Positions 58,901 to 64,000 of a DNA stretch of 64,000 nucleotides are shown here, in pieces. The position numbers were made by a program, and so were the translations under genes. The notes beneath the pieces were generated by a model. That model saw only the letters and a list, made by a program, of their open reading frames with translations. It was not told the origin of the DNA and searched no databases. The DNA is from Lotmaria passim (taxonomy: Eukaryota > Euglenozoa > Kinetoplastea > Trypanosomatida > Trypanosomatidae), in contig CP140196.1 in NCBI GenBank assembly GCA_037349495.1, positions 558,001 through 622,000 of the forward strand, read 5' to 3'. Every line of letters starts with the position of its first letter. Within the stretch, counting starts at the first letter, position 1.

Positions 58901-61900
58901 GGTAGCGGCACAGGCTGCAGCGGTGGCGCTGAGCCTGGCATGCGCACCGTCACGCCGTGAAAGTACACATACCCGTCGTGCGAAAAGCGCCATTGCCGAA
59001 AGCGGCGTGTGCGGACGATATCGGGATAGTTCTGCAGCATGTCCGACTCGACCAGCTCGTCATCTGTCGGGTGCAGCAGCCGCAGCTGGTGGCCTGTGTT
59101 GAGCCAACTCCCGCTGGGCTTCTGGCGGCAGACGCGGATAAACTGCAGGAGAATCGCCAGCATCGCACTTGGGTAGCGGACCCATTTCGTGTCGTTGCCA
59201 CGCGTCTCACGTGCACGGGTGCTGACCCGCCGCATCCACGCCAACACGAGGTCCTCCGTGGTGAGGGCGTCGTCCACGTACCAGTAGCCGCAGCACTTCG
59301 ACGGCGCACTCGGACCACTCGCAGCAGTCCTGCTGGATCGTCGGCCCGGTGTGTTGGCAGGGGTGGGGTGGGCAGAAAGGCAATCCGCCGATGCTGAGGA
59401 GGGAGAGGTGGTGTCGCCGGAGAGGGAGCAGAAACCGTTCGGCGTGGGTGTGTTGCTCTGGCAGGTGGCGAAGCGGATGCGGTCGCCCGTGTGGAGAATG
59501 CGGTCCGGATCGTGCACGCGGATAGAAACGCGTATAGCGGACAGCCGTCCTCCGCTGCCGACACAGCCGCCCAGCGATGACTGCACCGAGTTGGCGGAGT
59601 GCAAGGTCTGGCTGAGGTACACAGGCGTGGTCGACTCCCCACCGTTGTCGGCCTCGTCGCTCACCATTGCCTCGGCTCCACCAGGCACCTCAACGCTGTC
59701 GCGCAGCACCTGCTGATGCTGCTGTTGACGCTCAGCGTGCCGTGTACGCTCTCCCAGAGAGGCCATCGGACTCCAGTTCAAGACGCTGTCCAGCTCTGTG
59801 TTGCCCTGCGCATCGACCGCCTCGATGAACATATCCGGCCACTCCTCCCCTGCGTTGTTGCTGCTGGCAATGTGGCGCTGCTGTTCTACCTGATGGGTTA
59901 GCTCGACAAGTCGGCGGAACGGCACCCCGTCCAGTGCCTCGGAAACAGTGTACACGTCGAACTGGTGCTGCTCGCTCACCTTTAACAGCTGCTGCTGCTG
60001 GCTGGACAGGAGGGACGGCTTGGCGTGCGTGGCTGCCGCGGCGCCGCCTACGCAGCTCCCAGCGTTTCCCGCTGCTGTGCTGGAGTCGACGGAGGCGTAG
60101 AGCTGATTGACGCGTGCCTCCTGCAGCATAAGCCCGCGCAGCGGCAACAATCGCCCTCGCCGCTGCTCAATCGGATTGCGTGGTAGGACGCCAATAAGGT
60201 CGTTCGGCGTCTGCTCCAGTGGTGCCGCCTTCAGCAGCGCTGGCGTCTCCGGCAGGCCGTCACCAATGACACCACTGTTGCTGCGAAAGAGCCGCTGCGC
60301 TGCAAATCCGCTGGCGGCATCGCGTGAGTAGCGGATCGCGTTGCAGTACAGATCCTTCACTGCCGCCATCGTCAGCTCCAGTGAGTCGGGCGAGGCACTG
60401 TCCATTTCATCCAACGTGACAACCGTCGAGGCTGCGGCGACGGCGGCGGTGACACTCGTTGCTGCTGCGCCTGTGGCAGCGTTTTTGTCTTCATACACGT
60501 CGACATCGTCGTCACAGTTGACGGTGTCGCCATCGTCGCGCAGGGTGGTGCCCGCACATGCTAGTGGCCGCGTCCACGCACCCGAGTACGACACTCCAGC
60601 GGCCGACGTAGAGGGTGTTGCTGCTGCTGTCGAGGCTGCAGACGTCATCTGCGGTGGTCGCAGCTCGCCACGGTAGGTCAGCGGTGGTGGTGCGGCGGCG
60701 GTCAGCGTGACGCACAGCGCCTCGATGGAGTCTCGCATGGAAGCAAAGCCGAGCTGGTTCAGCGCACGCGCCACGCAGGCACGGCTCATGCGGAAAACAA
60801 CGAGGCCGTCCGAGGCGTAGCAGCAGAAGCCGCCAAGCTTCAGCTTGTCAAGCTCGCTCAGGTGTTCCTGATGGCGCTCCGCGATGGCGTCTGAGTCAAG
60901 TGCGAGTCCACCAACAGCCAAGTGATTAGCCGCCCCATTCGTCGCTTCGCCGCCTGCCGTGTTTGCGGGAGCAGATGGAGATGATGCGTGAAGGGTGCGG
61001 CCACCGAGCGACGAGAAGGGGACTTCTTCCGCTGCTGCTGCTGCTGCCGTTGTCGTCGCAGGGGCCGTGGAAACCGCATTGATGGGACGTGGCGACGGTG
61101 GGGCGGTGCTGTTCTGCCTTGCCCTGTCATTTGTCAGGCCTTTCCCATCTGCCTTAGCAGTTGCAGTAGTAGCAGTCCCGGCAGAGGAGGGGGAGGGCGG
61201 TGGTGGATTCTGCTGCTTACGTGCCATGACAGCCATGTTGCGCTGCCGCTGCGCAGCCTGGAACACCTCCAGTGAGATCGGCTCCGGGTACATGCCTGCC
61301 ATCCCTGTCAGCAGCAGGCGAAGCTGTCGGCAAAGCTGCAGTTGCGGGACGTATGAAAAGCGGATGAGGAAGCAGTTGGACAAATCTGCGAAGAGAGAAG
61401 GCTGAGCATGACTCCTCGAAGTTCCGCCTTCAACGTTACTGCCGGTGCTGACACTGCTGGTACTGTTGCTGGTGTTCTTGGTGGTGTTGGGCGTGTCGCC
61501 TGAGGCGAGCAGGCGGAGAAACCTCTGCCACGTTGGGTGCTCCTGCTGCAGCTTCAGCTCTCGTAGCTCCGCCTCGATTCTCTCCCGCTCTATCTCCGCG
61601 TCGATCGGCCCATCGCCCGTGTCATCACCACCCAGTGTTGTAGCCAGTGCACTTACAGACGCGGCACGGATGACATCACGTAAAATGCACTCCCGCATCC
61701 CATGCGCGAAGAGGCGGCACAGGGAGAAGTAGGTGTGGCACTGTTCCTTGTCCCCGACCTGCTTCTCAAAGAAGCCGACGTTGAGCAGCGTAGAGGAGGG
61801 GACGCCGTGCGGGCAGGCACGACGGAGAATACCGTCGATTTTGGCCTTTACCTCCGCGTCTTGCACAGTTGCCTGGGCTGCAGCGACAGGCGCATCAGTC

Positions 61901-63489
61901 TGCTCGCTTTGCTCACCGGCCCCTGGAGTCATCGTGGTAGCATTGTGTGGGTCGGCAGAGAGAAAGAGGGAGTGGCGCAGGATTTCTTCTATTGTCCAGC
62001 AGCCGTACATACCCACCACGCGCAGCTCCGCCAGGTCCAGCGGGGCCTGTGGGACACTGACCTGCAGCCAGGGCACCATCGAGTTCGCCTCCCTGCTATC
62101 CTCGCCAAATACACTCGCCGCAGCCCCGGCGGCGCCGTGTGACGCTGCCGGCTGAGCTCGCTGCGCTTCCTCCACCGCCGTGCGTACGGCATTCCCTGTC
62201 ACCGCGATAGTCTGTACGTCGCACTGCTGCGGTTCCGGGGCACGCCGCCGCCCCGCATTGCCTTTCTGACTGCCACCACCGCCGAAGCCTGCGTCAGTGG
62301 AGGCCGTGGTGGTGCCACCACCGCTGCTGTTGTTGCCGTTCTCGTTTGTGCGGTGATGCCGCTCATGACTGGCGAGGTAATAGTTATAGCGATACTCCTG
62401 CGCCGCCATGCAGCGTCGGACAAGTACGATGGCGCACGGCACCGGTCGAAGACGCTTGCGCGCAGCGGCGTCGGCGTCAGCGTCGGCATCGGTGTTGTTG
62501 CTGTTGTTGCCGTCTGTGCCACGCCCCGCGGCAGTTCCTGCGCCGGCACGCTGCACCGCCTTCCGCAGTGCGTCGTCGCTGTCGTACAGCATCGCCTCAT
62601 CAGTGGTGCGCACCACCAAGTTGTAGAGCTCCTCTCGAGTTGCAAAAGGCACGGGTGACGACGGTGCTTTCCCGCCTGAGCCGCATTTTCCACCCGCGGA
62701 GCCCTCCGTCGCGTTCAGCTCCACCTGTGCGGCCTCCAGCTCGGACTGCGCCTGCAGAACACTTCCCCTCGTCGGGGGAGTCCCCGCAGCGGTGAGGCAG
62801 GCCGCCTGAACGTCCGTCATGCTGGACGCAGCAAGCTCTGCAAACGACTCGTAGTGCGCCGTCGGATCCATCAAGGCTCCAGGCGACCACGTCTGCTCAA
62901 GCTGGAAGTGGTAGCGCGGGTTCTGCTGCTGTCGCGCGTGCCACAGCTGCTGAAACAAGATGCAGTCCGGTGATGGGAAGAACTCCTTGGTGAGGGGCAG
63001 CACACGGTGCTCGTAGTAGTAAACGAAGAGCGCCTTGCCCGCACGCAAAGCCCGCGCAGCGGAGCTTTCCTCTCCGCCGGAGGTGCTGTTGAGGGAGGCC
63101 TCGCCATGGCTTTTCGCCTTTGACCCTCCAGCTGCAGTGCCACCACCGCCACCGCGTCGGGCTGGACGATTGGCTGCAACCGCCGCCGCCACCGCCGCAA
63201 CTGCCTCTGCCGGATCATCGATAAAAACGGCGTCAGGCAGCTCATCCTCGATTTTCAGTGACAGCTCCAGCGAAGGAGCCCCGTGCAGCACCGCCATCGT
63301 CGTGTTGGGTAGCGCGGCGGGCAGCGGAGTAAGACCCGTGACGATGCCTGGCACGCCGGAGCCGAAGGTGCGCTCGGTGCGGTTTGTTTTGTAAACATAG
63401 CTCTCAACAGGGCGGCTGATGTAGGGAAGGGTCTTGTCCGGAGAGGTGGCCGCCTCATGAAGAGACTCTCGAGAGGGAATAAGGCCCAT
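55972..63489 (-). CDS. Putatively N-myristoylated giant protein with Q/N-rich C-terminal half, paralogue of the 1331-aa gene (2505 aa)
   Basis: No known family recognised. The N-terminus MGLIPS fits the N-myristoylation rule (Gly2, Ser6). Ordered blocks: ~158-195 (VLPLTKEFFPSPDCILFQQL), ~284-311 (REELYNLVVRTTDEAMLYDS), ~485-500 (RVVGMYGCWTIEEIL), ~555-600 (VGFFEKQVGDKEQCHTYFSL), ~700-745 (IRFSYVPQLQLCRQLRLLLT), ~873-930 (GGFCCYASDGLVVFRMSRAC), ~1030-1136 and ~1400-1516 (EDLVLAWMRR, KWVRYP, FSHDGYVYFHGVTVRMPG). The order matches the downstream paralogue, which lacks an insertion inside the last block. Residues ~1517-2505 are disordered, rich in Q/P/N/S/G/T, with Q runs including one of 15 at ~2075-2090. 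The tail has several tyrosines. It is the first gene of the window in transcription order. Confidence 0.93.
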   Translation of the reverse strand: MGLIPSRESLHEAATSPDKTLPYISRPVESYVYKTNRTERTFGSGVPGIVTGLTPLPAALPNTTMAVLHGAPSLELSLKIEDELPDAVFIDDPAEAVAAVAAAVAANRPARRGGGGGTAAGGSKAKSHGEASLNSTSGGEESSAARALRAGKALFVYYYEHRVLPLTKEFFPSPDCILFQQLWHARQQQNPRYHFQLEQTWSPGALMDPTAHYESFAELAASSMTDVQAACLTAAGTPPTRGSVLQAQSELEAAQVELNATEGSAGGKCGSGGKAPSSPVPFATREELYNLVVRTTDEAMLYDSDDALRKAVQRAGAGTAAGRGTDGNNSNNTDADADADAAARKRLRPVPCAIVLVRRCMAAQEYRYNYYLASHERHHRTNENGNNSSGGGTTTASTDAGFGGGGSQKGNAGRRRAPEPQQCDVQTIAVTGNAVRTAVEEAQRAQPAASHGAAGAAASVFGEDSREANSMVPWLQVSVPQAPLDLAELRVVGMYGCWTIEEILRHSLFLSADPHNATTMTPGAGEQSEQTDAPVAAAQATVQDAEVKAKIDGILRRACPHGVPSSTLLNVGFFEKQVGDKEQCHTYFSLCRLFAHGMRECILRDVIRAASVSALATTLGGDDTGDGPIDAEIERERIEAELRELKLQQEHPTWQRFLRLLASGDTPNTTKNTSNSTSSVSTGSNVEGGTSRSHAQPSLFADLSNCFLIRFSYVPQLQLCRQLRLLLTGMAGMYPEPISLEVFQAAQRQRNMAVMARKQQNPPPPSPSSAGTATTATAKADGKGLTNDRARQNSTAPPSPRPINAVSTAPATTTAAAAAAEEVPFSSLGGRTLHASSPSAPANTAGGEATNGAANHLAVGGLALDSDAIAERHQEHLSELDKLKLGGFCCYASDGLVVFRMSRACVARALNQLGFASMRDSIEALCVTLTAAAPPPLTYRGELRPPQMTSAASTAAATPSTSAAGVSYSGAWTRPLACAGTTLRDDGDTVNCDDDVDVYEDKNAATGAAATSVTAAVAAASTVVTLDEMDSASPDSLELTMAAVKDLYCNAIRYSRDAASGFAAQRLFRSNSGVIGDGLPETPALLKAAPLEQTPNDLIGVLPRNPIEQRRGRLLPLRGLMLQEARVNQLYASVDSSTAAGNAGSCVGGAAAATHAKPSLLSSQQQQLLKVSEQHQFDVYTVSEALDGVPFRRLVELTHQVEQQRHIASSNNAGEEWPDMFIEAVDAQGNTELDSVLNWSPMASLGERTRHAERQQQHQQVLRDSVEVPGGAEAMVSDEADNGGESTTPVYLSQTLHSANSVQSSLGGCVGSGGRLSAIRVSIRVHDPDRILHTGDRIRFATCQSNTPTPNGFCSLSGDTTSPSSASADCLSAHPTPANTPGRRSSRTAASGPSAPSKCCGYWYVDDALTTEDLVLAWMRRVSTRARETRGNDTKWVRYPSAMLAILLQFIRVCRQKPSGSWLNTGHQLRLLHPTDDELVESDMLQNYPDIVRTRRFRQWRFSHDGYVYFHGVTVRMPGSAPPLQPVPLPLTKAAPTAAQTEVGATASRVNSDNNNNSSKKANSGDKPDRVRHVDATSPDAVSPSARNSTPPAVQQSHHPPRQQPQPQPQPQQLYAQHQRQQQQPQNVFASVPRPPPVVQQQQHGVYGTAPPQTEGVYNNSPLPYVGNYPGGGTPPQVTYQDVPFTPSIASGQLQMPSQQTLYYASTINVNGGVPMQAQQQQQQQQQPTSVTMYVPVTYTMEPYYVQQAPSLVTVPQPPANAAILPPSLASFNNSGYTNSSNTNNATALYFNEADVANAQVRTTNGANDNTSVRSTGNGSQQMHFSLHHMDSASSLRSYDRAASNAMLSPTHVTGSFYGEFYGQSPQQQPPPQQQLTSPGSASVLSGADNRSEAWLSSCPHLSQSTQTPDGSVLTSITKHQDMHAYPPVKSGGLGSPQPFKPLLTHTGKATQSPATQLQQQQPSLGGHAAAGVPSSGAANRRSTADYPPRRVGAAFLTGGGTSPTTVVHPTVQRAVSQLIQTAHADPTTHKVATVAGESDAPLRLPIPKSRMTQNRSAPSAQMPLTPLQQQQQLQQQQQQQQQQQQQQPSVLTSPHLSSTAGSFREGASTATDVIEGSGLTVHVMQRKPSMSVRRAVAPVTSQTPAPQPSHGGGANDSTTGAQAPNNDNNNSSVNSADAAAANSAYYGATGVSPLGGVDTTVACTARATGGVTSPDDEHAALATIAYELPAVITPTSTPRANSFAISGGGGLGDRSTSRLGAVAGNTAGGVTTPLQHRSLRVSHNPYANAAVVAHTSSFSHGGGGGGDRGNERVNSVSVNGGGPEVLRGPSVQDAFQAALDAQYGGGNDFGVAATATTTSCGSPGVGFTSPLQHAPRSSHLLHGVLYGRCGASLITEAQGKHNSFYAAPEDQLDNGEGGAPQSYSSHEMYQDKIADGTTQGFYYSMDGPDDNNGNAAQQLYGRDDRMDHYPDGQRHESSYAPCSSTPYGNIPAPPAHHRSQRSFY

Positions 63490-64000
63490 CGATAAGCGCT
63501 GGCTTTAAAGCGTGCTTTTTTTTTTTTTGATCAACGCTGCTTTCGTAAGAGGGGGATCAAGTTGCCACTCAAGTAGGAAGAAAAAGAAAAATCAGAAAAG
63601 AGGGATTATCGCTTCTTTGTAACTACAGGGAAATAAAAACATAAAAAAAAAAATGCGCGCTGCAGCCTGATGAAAGCCGATAAGAAAACAAAACAGCGGC
63701 GTCTAGAAACAGGTTAAAGAAAAAACTGCCCTCTATAAAAGACTAACGAAGGCACAACGACACTGGGCACAGATCAGAACAAGCAATATAATCCCGTAAT
63801 GCGTTGAGGAGCTATTTCGAGGAGACTCAGAACAAATCTTGTAAACGAAGAGAAAAAAAATAATAAAAAAAAAAGAAACACGAAAGCTCTCAGGTTGTCG
63901 GATGTGTCTTCAACGTTTCCCTTACAATGTGTTAAGGAAAAGGCTGAAATCGGCAAATACAAGAAAACACAAAGACGAAAAAGACGAATGAAAAGAGGGA
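63490..64000 (-). other. 5' flank of the 2505-aa gene with candidate splice acceptor
   Basis: No gene seen. On the transcribed strand a T/C tract (complement of about 63574-63600) leads to TACTTGAG, complement of 63568-63569. That gives a 5' UTR of about 78 bases containing an A12 run (complement of 63519-63530). Upstream of this, homopolymer-rich DNA probably belongs to the 3' UTR of a gene beyond the window. Confidence 0.5.

Noticed and set aside
1-64000. Transposons, retroposons, CRISPR arrays, tRNA, rRNA and spliced-leader genes
   Set aside because: No reverse transcriptase or transposase frame, no spaced repeat array, no tRNA B-box-like sequence and no spliced-leader exon sequence was seen. 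The only repeats are simple microsatellites and homopolymers.

Overview
This window looks like nuclear DNA from a trypanosomatid flagellate (Kinetoplastea). Eleven long, intron-free genes all lie on the minus strand. They are separated by AT-rich spacers packed with homopolymer tracts, mostly poly(A) on the given strand, so poly(U) in the transcript. Several genes have a pyrimidine tract followed by an AG a few to about 100 bases before the start codon. That fits polycistronic transcription from right to left, with spliced-leader trans-splicing and polyadenylation. I saw no spliced-leader gene, tRNA, rRNA or strand switch, and I cannot name the species.

Layout in transcription order (high to low coordinates). 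(a) 63489-48315: two large paralogues (2505 and 1331 aa). Both begin with a canonical N-myristoylation signal and share at least seven short blocks in the same order, separated by low-complexity sequence. I recognise no known family. (b) 46842-43171: a 126-aa protein with two LSD1-type zinc fingers and an unrecognised 696-aa protein. (c) 42422-38979: a 1147-aa protein with scattered FG and NPF motifs, acidic tracts and a hydrophobic anchor near its C-terminus. (d) 38404-26115: three coiled-coil proteins. The middle one (1628 aa) ends in a SPRY/B30.2-like domain. (e) 24072-1286: three paralogous RNA-binding proteins (622, 561 and 1871 aa). Each has one cold-shock domain interrupted between its RNP1 and RNP2 strands by an insertion of roughly 45, 110 or 195 residues.

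The spacers after two of the cold-shock genes are very long: about 8.9 kb after the 561-aa gene and about 4.7 kb after the 622-aa gene. They hold no convincing gene but do hold several hairpins. They are best read as long 3' UTRs of RNA-binding-protein mRNAs or as unannotated non-coding DNA. Nothing links the clusters functionally beyond co-transcription. The strongest candidates for undescribed biology are the split-cold-shock tandem family and the myristoylated tandem paralogues.

Start codons were placed at the first in-frame ATG. For five genes the open frame runs further upstream from a non-ATG codon into 5' UTR, and those extensions were left out.
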